Shown here: piece after piece, positions 17,505 to 24,861 of the stretch
Layout of the letters: each line of letters starts with the position of its first letter
How positions within the stretch are numbered: the stretch's first letter is position 1
Assembly (NCBI RefSeq): GCF_004114955.1
Contig: NZ_CP030053.1
Location: forward strand, 5,022,001 to 5,086,000
Direction of reading: 5' to 3'
DNA: 64,000 nt
DNA from: Bradyrhizobium guangzhouense
GTDB taxonomy: Bacteria > Pseudomonadota > Alphaproteobacteria > Rhizobiales > Xanthobacteraceae
Position numbers and translations under genes: made by a program
The notes under the pieces: generated by a model
The model's database searches: none
Told to the model about the DNA's origin: nothing
What the model saw: only the letters and a program-made list of their open reading frames with translations

Positions 17505-19028
17505 TCAAGCGCGCGACCGCTCCATCTCGAGCTCGGCCTTGAGATTATCGAGATCGCGATAAATTGAGGCAACCGCGAGCACCCGGCCGTCCTTGCGGTA
17601 CTTCAGCAGGCAATCGCGGTCTTTGATGCTGCCGTCGATAGCAATGTCGTCAAAGCTCTCGGCGTGGCCGACATAATTGATCGGCACGTCGTAGTGCTGG
17701 CTCCAGAAGAACGGCACGGCGTCGAAGCGCTCGCGCCTCCCGAGCATGTTGCGCGCCGCGGTCTGGCCTTGCCGCTCCGCCACCACCCAATGCTCGACGC
17801 GGATGGTCTGGCGCGAATGCGGATCGGGCCAGCGCGCGATATCGCCGGCCGCGAAGATGCCGGCGACGCTGGTCTCCAGATATTCGCTCACGCTGACGCC
17901 GCGATCGACGGCAAGCCCGGCCTGCTCCGCCAGCGCCAGACGTGGCTTGACGCCGATGCCTGCTACCACGAGGTCGGCCTCGATGACAGCGCCGCTCTTC
18001 AGCGCCGCACTGATCCCGTCGAGCCTCTCCACGGTATCCTTCAGATGAAAATTGACGCCGTTTTCTTCATGCAGCGCACGAATGAAGTCACCCATCTCGG
18101 GGCCGAGCACCTTCTGCATCGGCCGCTCCTCGGGCGCGACCACGTGGACCTCGATCTTGCGCGCCCGCAAGGAGGCCGCGACCTCGAGCCCGATGAAGCT
18201 GGCGCCGATCACCAGCGCGCGCTTGGCGCTGGCTGATTCCTTGATGATGGCGCGGCTGTCGGCGACGGAGCGCAAGGTGTGGACATGCGGCTGGTCGGCA
18301 CCTGATATCTGGAGCTTGACCGGCTCGGCGCCGGTTGCGAGCAGCAGCCGGTCGAACGGCAGCTTGTCGCCATTACCGAGCGTGACGCTGCGCGTCTTCG
18401 GATCGATCGCCGCAACGTTCGTGTTCAGCCTGAGATCGATGCCGGCGTCCCGGTAATAGTCCTCGCCCCGCAGCGGCAGCCAGTCTTCCGGCGCGTTACC
18501 GGCGAGATAGTCCTTCGAGAGATTGGGCCGGTCGACCGGCATCGCATCGTCATTGCTGAGCATGGTGACGGCGCCGGCAAAGCCCTCGCGGCGAAGCGTC
18601 TCAGCCGCGGCGAAGCCGGCCGCACCGCCACCGACGATGACGACTTTTTCCGCTGCCGGCGCGCTGCGACGAGCCGTCAACGGCTTGGGCGCCTCGCGCT
18701 TGCGCGCGACGGTGATCCTGTCCCGATCGCGCGTGACGTCCCACACAGCCAGCGCATTCAGCGCCGGCGGCCGCGTGGCTTCGCCCGTGCGCAAGGCAAA
18801 GCAGGCGTGATGCCACGGACAGCGGATGGTGTCGCCAACCACGAGGCCTTCGGCGAGCGGACCGTGGTAGTGGCTGCACAGCGGCTCGATCGCAAAAATC
18901 TCACTGCCGGCCTGCACCAGCAGGACGTCCTCCTCACCGACATGGCCGAGTAATTTTCCGTCCTTGAACTCGGAGAGCGAAACGCCCTTGCTCAGATCGG
19001 GGCCGCTCGGCCTTTTGTCCTCGGTCAT
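17505..19028 (-). CDS. Rieske-domain FAD/NAD reductase (AIFM3-like)
   Basis: A 507-residue flavoprotein with a fused Rieske domain. Residues about 10-105 hold the 2Fe-2S ligands CSHYHG and CPWHHAC. The reductase part has the FAD motif VVIVGGGAAGFAAAE at about 128, the NAD motif VIGASFIGLEVAA at about 265, and the second FAD motif GIFAAGDIARWPD at about 390. It resembles ferredoxin reductases of Rieske oxygenase systems and mitochondrial AIFL. It could pass electrons from NAD(P)H to a ferredoxin or oxygenase, but no oxygenase is adjacent. ATG codons lie at 19034 and 19028; AGGGAG directly abuts the first and is 6 nt from the second, so I chose 19028. Confidence 0.87.
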   Translation of the reverse strand: MTEDKRPSGPDLSKGVSLSEFKDGKLLGHVGEEDVLLVQAGSEIFAIEPLCSHYHGPLAEGLVVGDTIRCPWHHACFALRTGEATRPPALNALAVWDVTRDRDRITVARKREAPKPLTARRSAPAAEKVVIVGGGAAGFAAAETLRREGFAGAVTMLSNDDAMPVDRPNLSKDYLAGNAPEDWLPLRGEDYYRDAGIDLRLNTNVAAIDPKTRSVTLGNGDKLPFDRLLLATGAEPVKLQISGADQPHVHTLRSVADSRAIIKESASAKRALVIGASFIGLEVAASLRARKIEVHVVAPEERPMQKVLGPEMGDFIRALHEENGVNFHLKDTVERLDGISAALKSGAVIEADLVVAGIGVKPRLALAEQAGLAVDRGVSVSEYLETSVAGIFAAGDIARWPDPHSRQTIRVEHWVVAERQGQTAARNMLGRRERFDAVPFFWSQHYDVPINYVGHAESFDDIAIDGSIKDRDCLLKYRKDGRVLAVASIYRDLDNLKAELEMERSRA

Positions 19029-19094
19029 GGTCATCTCCCTGGCAGCTCAGGATTGGACGACGGCGACCGCGAAAAGTTCCTTCGATCGTGAAAA

Positions 19095-19994
19095 TCAGGA
19101 TGCCGCCTTCCGCACGTCCAGCACGGCCTGCGCCCATTCGGCCGGCCGTTCCTGCGGCAGATTGTGGCCGGCACCGACGAAGACGCGCCGTTCGAAGAAG
19201 CCCTCGAACTTCTTCGCGTGATGCGCGGTGCCCGGATTGACGCCGTCGCTGTCGCCGTCGATTGCAATCGTGGGGACGCGAACCTGGGGCTGCGCGGCGA
19301 GCTTCGCTTCGATCCCGGCATAGGCGGGATCGCCTTCCACCAGCCCATAGCGGTGGCGATAGGAATGGATCACGATTTCGACGAAGTCGGGATTGTCGAA
19401 CGACACCGCGCTTCTGTCGAAGGTCGCGTCGTCGAATTGCCACGTCGGCGACCACATCGTCCAGAGTTGGCGGGCAAAGCCGCGCCGGTTGCGCTCCAGC
19501 GCGCGGCGGCCGCGCTCGTTGTGAAAGAGATATTGATACCACAGCGCCGCCTCCTCCGGCGGCGAAGCCGGCTCCATCGCGCGCGCGATATTCTGGATGT
19601 TGTAGGAATTGCCGGAGACGAGCCCGGCGACGCGCTCGGGGTGCAGCACCGAGACCACACAGGCAGCGCGCCCGCCCCAATCATAGCCGCCGACGACGGC
19701 GCGTTCGATCTTGAGTGCGTCCATGAAGGCCAGCAGATCGGCGCCCAGCGCCGCCTGCTCGCCGGAACGCCGTGTCTGCGCCGAGCGGAACCGCGTCGGC
19801 CCGTAGCCGCGCAGCCACGGCACCAGCACCCGGGCGCCGGCTTGCGCGATGATCGGCGCCGCCTTGGCATAGGCGTTAACGTCATAGGGAAAGCCGTGGC
19901 CCATGACGCAGGGCCAGCCATCGGGTGCGCCGTAGTCGAGATAGGCAATCTCCAGGATTTCAGTCGTGACGGATTTGTATTGCATGCTGTGCAC
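19095..19994 (-). CDS. Alpha/beta hydrolase, epoxide hydrolase-like
   Basis: A 299-residue alpha/beta hydrolase. The nucleophile elbow reads GGYDWGGRAA, so the nucleophile is Asp, as in epoxide hydrolases and haloalkane dehalogenases, not Ser. An oxyanion-hole HGFPYD motif is near residue 33 and a late GAGHNLPQE supplies the catalytic His. A cap domain with Tyr and Trp (YNIQNIARAM, QLWTMWSP) fits the epoxide hydrolase group. Start is GTG 19994 with AGG close upstream, or ATG 19985. It lies 66 nt upstream of the Rieske-FAD reductase gene on the same strand. Confidence 0.82.
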   Translation of the reverse strand: MHSMQYKSVTTEILEIAYLDYGAPDGWPCVMGHGFPYDVNAYAKAAPIIAQAGARVLVPWLRGYGPTRFRSAQTRRSGEQAALGADLLAFMDALKIERAVVGGYDWGGRAACVVSVLHPERVAGLVSGNSYNIQNIARAMEPASPPEEAALWYQYLFHNERGRRALERNRRGFARQLWTMWSPTWQFDDATFDRSAVSFDNPDFVEIVIHSYRHRYGLVEGDPAYAGIEAKLAAQPQVRVPTIAIDGDSDGVNPGTAHHAKKFEGFFERRVFVGAGHNLPQERPAEWAQAVLDVRKAAS

Positions 19995-20030
19995 TCGACC
20001 TGACGCCAGAGCCTAATTCGCACTCGCCGG

Positions 20031-20060
20031 TGATCCAACCCCTTTTGCGCACCGTTCCTG
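20031..20060 (+). promoter_or_regulatory. Candidate RpoE-type promoter for the 20084 gene
   Basis: TGATCC at 20031-20036 followed, after 18 nt, by TTCCTG; the start codon lies 24 nt further on. The -35 hexamer is the one used by ECF11 RpoE in Rhodobacter, but the -10 is a poor match, so this is weaker than the sites at rpoE and tspO. Confidence 0.35.
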
Positions 20061-20083
20061 CCACATCACAATCGAGGTGCAGC

Positions 20084-20416
20084 ATGGTCTACGTTTCCAT
20101 GACCGGCTTCCGCCCGCGCGGTATCGCGCAGTTGCCGCGATTCTGGTGGCGAACTGTCCAGTCGCTGGCGCAGGCGCGCCGTGCAGCCGGAGTTGTCGCA
20201 GTCGAAGCGAAGATCGTCGGCGGAACGTATCACACGCTGACGGCATGGTCCGATCTCGTCAGCATGCGCAGCTTCGTTGCGAGCGGCGCGCACCTCAAGG
20301 CCATGAAGAATTTCCGGAAGCTCGGGACCGGCAAAATCTTCGGCTACGCGCCCGATCAGCTTCCGGATTGGGACACCGTCTACGAGCTCTGGAAGAGGCA
20401 TGGCCGAGAGGTTTGA
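20084..20416 (+). CDS. Small conserved protein, monooxygenase-like (110 aa)
   Basis: A 110-residue protein beginning MVYVSMTGFRPRGIAQLPRF. It has the alternating pattern of a ferredoxin-like ABM/DUF3291-type alpha-beta fold: VAVEAKIVGGTYHTLTAW, a Met-rich helix SMRSFVASGAHLKAMKNF, and Trp/Tyr near the end (DWDTVYELW). Related proteins resemble spheroidene monooxygenase-like or quinol-monooxygenase-like folds, but the function is not established. The frame opens at 20030, but ATG 20084 has GAGGTG 4 nt upstream. A TGATCC promoter candidate lies 48 nt ahead. It converges on the next gene. Confidence 0.65.
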   Translation: MVYVSMTGFRPRGIAQLPRFWWRTVQSLAQARRAAGVVAVEAKIVGGTYHTLTAWSDLVSMRSFVASGAHLKAMKNFRKLGTGKIFGYAPDQLPDWDTVYELWKRHGREV

Positions 20417-20426
20417 CCGGCCGTCC

Positions 20427-22505
20427 TCAGGCGGCCTCCACCGTCGGCGCCTTGCGGGTATCGGACGCGGGTTGATTTGATGCCTTGGCGTCATCGATCA
20501 TGCGATTCACGATCTCGACCGGCATCGGTCGACCGAACAGATAGCCTTGGACGCTGTTGCAGCCCTCCTCCCGCAGGAAGTCGAGATGGCGCGTGGTCTC
20601 GACGCCCTCGGCCAGCACGGGAATGTTGAGGCTGCGGCCAAGCAGGAGCGTCGCCTTGACGATCGCAGCCGCGTGCGCGCTGGTCTCGACCGCCTGAATG
20701 AAGCTCTTGTCGACCTTGATCTTGTCGAACGGAAACGCCTGCAGCGTCGAGAGCGACGAATAGCCGGTACCGAAATCGTCCATGGCGACGGTGACGCCGG
20801 TCGCCTTCAGCGCCAGCACGACGTGGAGCGCGTGCTGTCGGTCGGCGATGATGCCGGTCTCAGTCAGCTCGATCTCGAGCCGCGCGGGTGCCAATCCGGT
20901 CTGCTTCAGAATCTCGGCTACGCGCCGGGGCAGATCGTGATTGAGCTGCATCGGCGCGACGTTCACGGCGACCTTGAACGGGAGGCGCCACTGCGCGGCG
21001 GTGGTGCAGGCCGTTCGCAGCACCCAGTCGCCGATCTCGACGATCAAGCCGGTCTCTTCGGCGATCGGGATGAAAGCGTCGGGAGGAATGCGCCCCTTCT
21101 GCGGATGATTCCAGCGGATGAGCGCCTCGAAGCCGACTATGTCGCCTGTACTGGTATCGTTCTGCACCTGATAGTGCAGCTCGAGCTCGTTGCCGGCGAG
21201 CGCGCGCTTGAGGTCGATCGCAAGCTCCGCGCGGACGCGGTTCGCCTCGTCCATCGAAGGCTCATAGGTACAGATCTTGCCGCGGCCGAGGCTCTTGGCG
21301 CGATACATCGCAAGATCGGCGCGCTGGGTAAGACAATCCGCCGCCTGACCGTGCTCGGGGTATAGCGCTACGCCGATGCTGCACCCCACCGCAAGGCTCT
21401 GGTGCTGCCATTCGACCGGATCGAGCACGACTTTGCGCAGCCGCTCGGCGAATTTGAGCGCCTCGCCGCGCGCAAATATCTCGCTCTTGACGGCCACGAA
21501 CTCGTCGCCGCCGATCCGTGCGAGAAATTCTCCGGGCTGCAATTCCGCGGAGATGCGCTGCGCCACCTGCCGCAGCAGATGGTCGCCGGCGACATGGCCA
21601 TGGACATCGTTGATATCCTTGAAGCGATCGAGATCGATCGCCAACACGACCACGCGTGCGGTATCGTCGCCGCGTCCTGCAAGCAGATCCTGCAGTAGCT
21701 GAGCCAAGCCGTTGCGGTTCGGCAGCCCCGTCAAGGGATCATGCATCGCCTGATGCTTGTAGCTTTCCGTTGCCTCGTTCGCCGCCTGCAGATCGATCGC
21801 ATAGGCCGAAGCCGCCATCGCCATCATCAGGCTGATGCCTACGATGACGCTGGTGATCATGAACGTATCTGACAATGCCTGCGGCGGCACCACCACGTCG
21901 GACACCGGATACAAGGTCACGGCAGCCATGCCCGTGAAATGCAAGGATACGATCGCCAGGATCATGGCGAGCGCGCCGCCATATTTGCAGAAGCGCGTGA
22001 TCGGCCGCGCAATGCGGTTGGCGGCCACCGCGCCGAAGCCAGCGGCGAACGTGACCGAAAGCGCAACGAGCGGATAATTCCAGCTGACTTCGCCGGCGAC
22101 TTCGAACGCAGCCATGCCGGCGTAATGCATTGCCGCGATACCGAGGCCGAAGACCGCGCCGCCCCCCTCGATCGCCGGACCTAGCCGGGTGCGGGTGGTG
22201 ATGTAGAAGCCGCCCCAGGCGAAGACGACGGCGATCATCAGCGAGGCGAAGGTCAGCCCGGGCTCGAAGGCACGCGCAACCGGCGCATTGTAGCCGAGCA
22301 TCGCAGCAAAATGCGTCGTCCACACCGTGCCGCCGGCAACGAGGCCGGACAGGAAAAGCAGGTTGAAGCGCCTGGCGCCGCCGTTGCGCCGGACCCGTGC
22401 GAGCAGCCGCATCGACAGGAGCGACCCCAATACGCAGACGAGCGCCGCGACCACGACAAAGCGCAGGTCGTGCTGGCCGGACAGACAGGTCAGGGCTTGC
22501 CACAT
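20427..22505 (-). CDS. MHYT-sensor GGDEF-EAL protein (cyclic di-GMP metabolism)
   Basis: A 692-residue protein. Residues about 1-240 form a seven-helix MHYT sensor with the motif repeated as THFAAML, MHYAGMAA and LHFTGMAA; MHYT domains are thought to bind copper and sense O2, CO or NO. A GGDEF domain follows (about 255-420) with an intact RIGGDEF active site, then an EAL domain (about 430-680) with FEALIRW, ELTETGI and DDFGTGYSSL. Both catalytic signatures are preserved, so it could make or break cyclic di-GMP. A TGATCC-N18-TATCTG promoter candidate lies just upstream, next to the divergent rpoE gene. Confidence 0.93.
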   Translation of the reverse strand: MWQALTCLSGQHDLRFVVVAALVCVLGSLLSMRLLARVRRNGGARRFNLLFLSGLVAGGTVWTTHFAAMLGYNAPVARAFEPGLTFASLMIAVVFAWGGFYITTRTRLGPAIEGGGAVFGLGIAAMHYAGMAAFEVAGEVSWNYPLVALSVTFAAGFGAVAANRIARPITRFCKYGGALAMILAIVSLHFTGMAAVTLYPVSDVVVPPQALSDTFMITSVIVGISLMMAMAASAYAIDLQAANEATESYKHQAMHDPLTGLPNRNGLAQLLQDLLAGRGDDTARVVVLAIDLDRFKDINDVHGHVAGDHLLRQVAQRISAELQPGEFLARIGGDEFVAVKSEIFARGEALKFAERLRKVVLDPVEWQHQSLAVGCSIGVALYPEHGQAADCLTQRADLAMYRAKSLGRGKICTYEPSMDEANRVRAELAIDLKRALAGNELELHYQVQNDTSTGDIVGFEALIRWNHPQKGRIPPDAFIPIAEETGLIVEIGDWVLRTACTTAAQWRLPFKVAVNVAPMQLNHDLPRRVAEILKQTGLAPARLEIELTETGIIADRQHALHVVLALKATGVTVAMDDFGTGYSSLSTLQAFPFDKIKVDKSFIQAVETSAHAAAIVKATLLLGRSLNIPVLAEGVETTRHLDFLREEGCNSVQGYLFGRPMPVEIVNRMIDDAKASNQPASDTRKAPTVEAA

Positions 22506-22526
22506 GCGAATTTTTTCTCCCGGAAG

Positions 22527-22556
22527 CAGATACGGAGCGGGGTCGCAATCGGATCA
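22527..22556 (-). promoter_or_regulatory. Candidate RpoE-type promoter for the MHYT-GGDEF-EAL gene
   Basis: On the minus strand TGATCC (22551-22556), 18-nt spacer, TATCTG (22527-22532), 21 nt before the ATG. Same -35 hexamer and spacing as the rpoE promoter. Confidence 0.45.
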
Positions 22557-22797
22557 GGGCGGGTTCGGGAAGGGTTAGCGGCGTCTAAACAGGCCGCCCC
22601 TGATCGAGACGGCACGGCAAAGCAGCCATGCCGAGGCTTAAGCGCCGGTATAGGAAGATGAAATCGGAACGACCCACCGGTCTGCACGATGAACAAACGG
22701 TTCGTGAGTGCCGCAGCTTTGCCGTGAGCGGGAACCTTGGCCGATAGCCGGCTTGCCGCGCCTGAGCTGGACCCGTAAAACAACCGGGTTCCTGGAG

Positions 22798-22827
22798 TGA
22801 TCCGGATGGCCGCGCCCGCCGTTATGA
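22798..22827 (+). promoter_or_regulatory. Autoregulated RpoE (ECF11) promoter of rpoE-chrR
   Basis: TGATCC at 22798-22803, 18-nt spacer, TTATGA at 22822-22827. The TGATCC -35 with an 18-nt spacer is the known Rhodobacter sphaeroides RpoE pattern, and ECF11 sigma genes normally control themselves. Transcription would begin near 22834, just ahead of the ATG at 22851. Confidence 0.7.
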
Positions 22828-22850
22828 TGGGACATGTCATCAGAGGCTCC

Positions 22851-23513
22851 ATGACGACCGCTCTTCGCCCTGTGAGCAGGCCCTTGTGGCGTAGCACCGC
22901 TGCGGCGGCTCCCCGGTGGGATCGGCCGCGAGGATTTTCAGGCGAAAGGCCCAATGAAAGGCCCAAGGCGACCGTGGAATGGGCTGAATTGATCGGACGC
23001 GTCGCGGCCCATGGCGATCGGGACGCGTTCAAGCTTTTGTTTGAGCATTTTGCTCCGCGCGTGAAGGGATTCCTGGTCAAGACCGGGATGAACGCCGACG
23101 CCGCGGAGGAGATCGCGCAGATGACCCTGCTGACGGTTTGGCGGAAGGCGGCCCGGTTCGACCCGTCGTCCGCAGGTGCAGCTGCGTGGATCTTCACGAT
23201 CGCGCGCAATCTGCGCATCGATTCCGCCAGGGCTGCGGCACGGCTGGCCAAGGCTGCGGCGAATGCAGAACGCGATGAAACGCCTGAGGTCGTGGACTCG
23301 CCCGAGACCGTGATGACCCGGCGCGACGACGTATCGCGCGTATCGGCAGCGCTCCGGCAATTATCAGACGAGCAATCCACGGTGATCCGGCTGTCGTTTA
23401 TCGAGGAGCAGCCGCATAGCGAGATCGCGGAAAAGCTCGGTATCCCGCTCGGGACGGTTAAGTCTCGCATCAGGCTCGCCATGGCACGGCTCAGAGACCT
23501 CTTGGACGATTGA
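22851..23513 (+). CDS. rpoE: ECF11 RNA polymerase sigma factor RpoE
   Basis: A 220-residue ECF sigma factor. Region 2 is seen in AFKLLFEHFAPRVKGFL and DAAEEIAQMTLLTVWRKAARFD, and region 4 in QSTVIRLSFIEEQPHSEIAEKLGIPLGTVKSRI. The ChrR-type anti-sigma gene immediately downstream marks it as ECF11, the singlet-oxygen and organic-hydroperoxide stress sigma factor. The open frame starts at 22797, but a promoter occupies 22798-22827, so ATG 22851 (AGAGG 4 nt upstream) is preferred. A GTG at 22974, before the VEWAELIGRVA segment, gives the 179-residue length usual for this group and is a real alternative. Confidence 0.9.
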   Translation: MTTALRPVSRPLWRSTAAAAPRWDRPRGFSGERPNERPKATVEWAELIGRVAAHGDRDAFKLLFEHFAPRVKGFLVKTGMNADAAEEIAQMTLLTVWRKAARFDPSSAGAAAWIFTIARNLRIDSARAAARLAKAAANAERDETPEVVDSPETVMTRRDDVSRVSAALRQLSDEQSTVIRLSFIEEQPHSEIAEKLGIPLGTVKSRIRLAMARLRDLLDD

Positions 23514-23528
23514 TCTTGGACGATTGAC
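23501..23528 (+). repeat. 14-bp tandem duplication at the rpoE/chrR junction
   Basis: CTTGGACGATTGA(T/C) occurs twice in a row, 13 of 14 positions identical. The first copy encodes the last residues and stop of RpoE; the second fills the gap before the chrR ATG at 23529. Confidence 0.9.
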
Positions 23529-24182
23529 ATGACCATCAACCATCATCCCCCTGAAGATCTGCTGGCGGATTTTGCCGCAGGCCGGCTCGACGAAGCCGAC
23601 CGTCTCGTCATCGGCGTCCATGCTGCGCAATGCCAACGCTGCCGGCGTTTCATCGCGGCGATCGAGCAGCTCGCGGGGGCCGCGATCGAGCAGGCTGCTC
23701 CGGTCGCCATGGCGGACGACGCGTTCGCGACGATCATGGCTGCGATCGACGAGCCGGAGACGACATCAGCGCAGGCACCGGCCTCTTCGCGGCCGGTGCC
23801 GCTGCTTGACGACGATTTGCCCGAGCTGCTGCGCAACTGCCGGTTCGCCAAGAGCCGCCGCGTGGCGCCGGGCGTCAAGCTGCAACCGATCGTCCTGCCG
23901 GGCGCGGACACCTCGCGCGCGTTCCTGCTGTGGTCGGCTCCGGGAACGCGCATGCTGGAGCATTCGCATACCGGAACCGAGCTGACCCTGGTGCTCAAAG
24001 GCAGCTTCAGCCACCAAGGCGGCGACTACCGGCCGGGCGATTTCGACTTCGGCGACGGCGAGGTCGATCACCAGCCGATCGTCGGCAGCGACATGCCGTG
24101 CCTGTGCCTCGTGGCCATGCGCGGGGATTTGCAGATGCACGGCTGGCTGGGCCGGTTGATCTCGCCCTTCGTGCGGCTTTGA
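23529..24182 (+). CDS. chrR: Zinc anti-sigma factor ChrR
   Basis: A 217-residue two-domain anti-sigma factor. The N-terminal zinc-binding anti-sigma domain has H6, H31, C35 and C38, exactly the positions of the zinc ligands in Rhodobacter ChrR. The C-terminal cupin domain has H145, H147, E151 and H181, the ChrR ligands (H141, H143, E147, H177) shifted by four. With all eight metal ligands present it should hold RpoE inactive in the cytoplasm and release it on singlet oxygen or hydroperoxide. Start ATG 23529 lies 15 nt after the rpoE stop, separated by a duplicated 14-bp unit. No strong ribosome site is visible. Confidence 0.93.
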   Translation: MTINHHPPEDLLADFAAGRLDEADRLVIGVHAAQCQRCRRFIAAIEQLAGAAIEQAAPVAMADDAFATIMAAIDEPETTSAQAPASSRPVPLLDDDLPELLRNCRFAKSRRVAPGVKLQPIVLPGADTSRAFLLWSAPGTRMLEHSHTGTELTLVLKGSFSHQGGDYRPGDFDFGDGEVDHQPIVGSDMPCLCLVAMRGDLQMHGWLGRLISPFVRL

Positions 24183-24193
24183 GCGCCCTGATG

Positions 24194-24223
24194 TGATCCA
24201 GGCGCGCCGCGCCGTCGTTCTCC
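24194..24223 (+). promoter_or_regulatory. Candidate RpoE-type promoter for the second ECF sigma gene
   Basis: TGATCC at 24194-24199, 18-nt spacer, TTCTCC at 24218-24223. Transcription would begin about 20 nt before the start at 24251. The -35 is perfect and the -10 is only partly like the rpoE one. If used, the second sigma gene would be induced by RpoE independently of read-through. Confidence 0.45.
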
Positions 24224-24250
24224 TGGCAGGCAACGCTGGAGGACGAGGGA

Positions 24251-24853
24251 ATGAGCTGCAGCAGACTGACGGCACGGGACCCGATGATCGAGCGTTTGAG
24301 CGATCTTCTCGCCCGCGTCGGACGCGGCGATCAGCGGGCCTTCACCGAGCTCTTCGCCGCGACGCGCAACAAGCTGCGCAAGACCGCGCGCCCGATCGCC
24401 CCGTCCGATGCGGACCTCGACGATCTGCTCCAGGATGCGTATCTGAAGATCTGGAAGCATGCAGCTCACTTCGATCCGCTCCGTTCGTCGCCGATCACCT
24501 GGATGTGCGCGATCATGCGCAACACCGCGATCGACGCTGTCAGGCTCAAGCAGGTGCCGACGGCGGAACTCGATGAAGCGCTGGCAGTGCCCGACACCGC
24601 CGTGACCGAAGACGCATTCGATTACGACCTGGTCCAGCCGATCGCGGCCCGCGCCATCCAGCGGCTTCCTGATCAACGCCGGCAGTTGCTGTCGCAGGCC
24701 TATCTCGAAGGTGAAAGCCGCTTGATGCTGGCGCAGCGCTTCGGCGTGCCGGTCGGCACGATCAAGACCTGGCTGCGGCGGACAGTCGTCTCGCTGCGCG
24801 AGGAATGCCTGGCTTGCGCGCCGGGCGTGGTGGCAACGCAACCGCATCCGTGA
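24251..24853 (+). CDS. Second ECF sigma factor
   Basis: A 200-residue ECF sigma factor distinct from RpoE. Region 2 shows AFTELFAATRNKLRKTARPI, ADLDDLLQDAYLKIWKHAAHFDP and SSPITWMCAIMRNTAIDAVR; region 4 shows LPDQRRQLLSQAYLEGESRLMLAQRFGVPVGTIKTWLRR. No anti-sigma gene of its own is adjacent: chrR lies upstream and a photolyase downstream. It has GGAGG 8 nt before the ATG and a TGATCC promoter candidate, and its stop overlaps a possible GTG start of the photolyase gene. This suggests a small RpoE-driven cascade. Its own targets and inhibitor are unknown. Confidence 0.9.
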   Translation: MSCSRLTARDPMIERLSDLLARVGRGDQRAFTELFAATRNKLRKTARPIAPSDADLDDLLQDAYLKIWKHAAHFDPLRSSPITWMCAIMRNTAIDAVRLKQVPTAELDEALAVPDTAVTEDAFDYDLVQPIAARAIQRLPDQRRQLLSQAYLEGESRLMLAQRFGVPVGTIKTWLRRTVVSLREECLACAPGVVATQPHP

Positions 24854-24861
24854 GCCGGCGT

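Larger units (their letters stand above)
22506..22850. other. 345-nt divergent region between the MHYT protein and rpoE
   Basis: Holds a leftward promoter candidate (22527-22556) and the rightward rpoE promoter (22798-22827). Between them no gene, repeat or RNA was recognised. In-frame extension of the sigma gene to 22797 is ruled out if the promoter is real, because translation would begin upstream of the transcript start. Confidence 0.5.
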
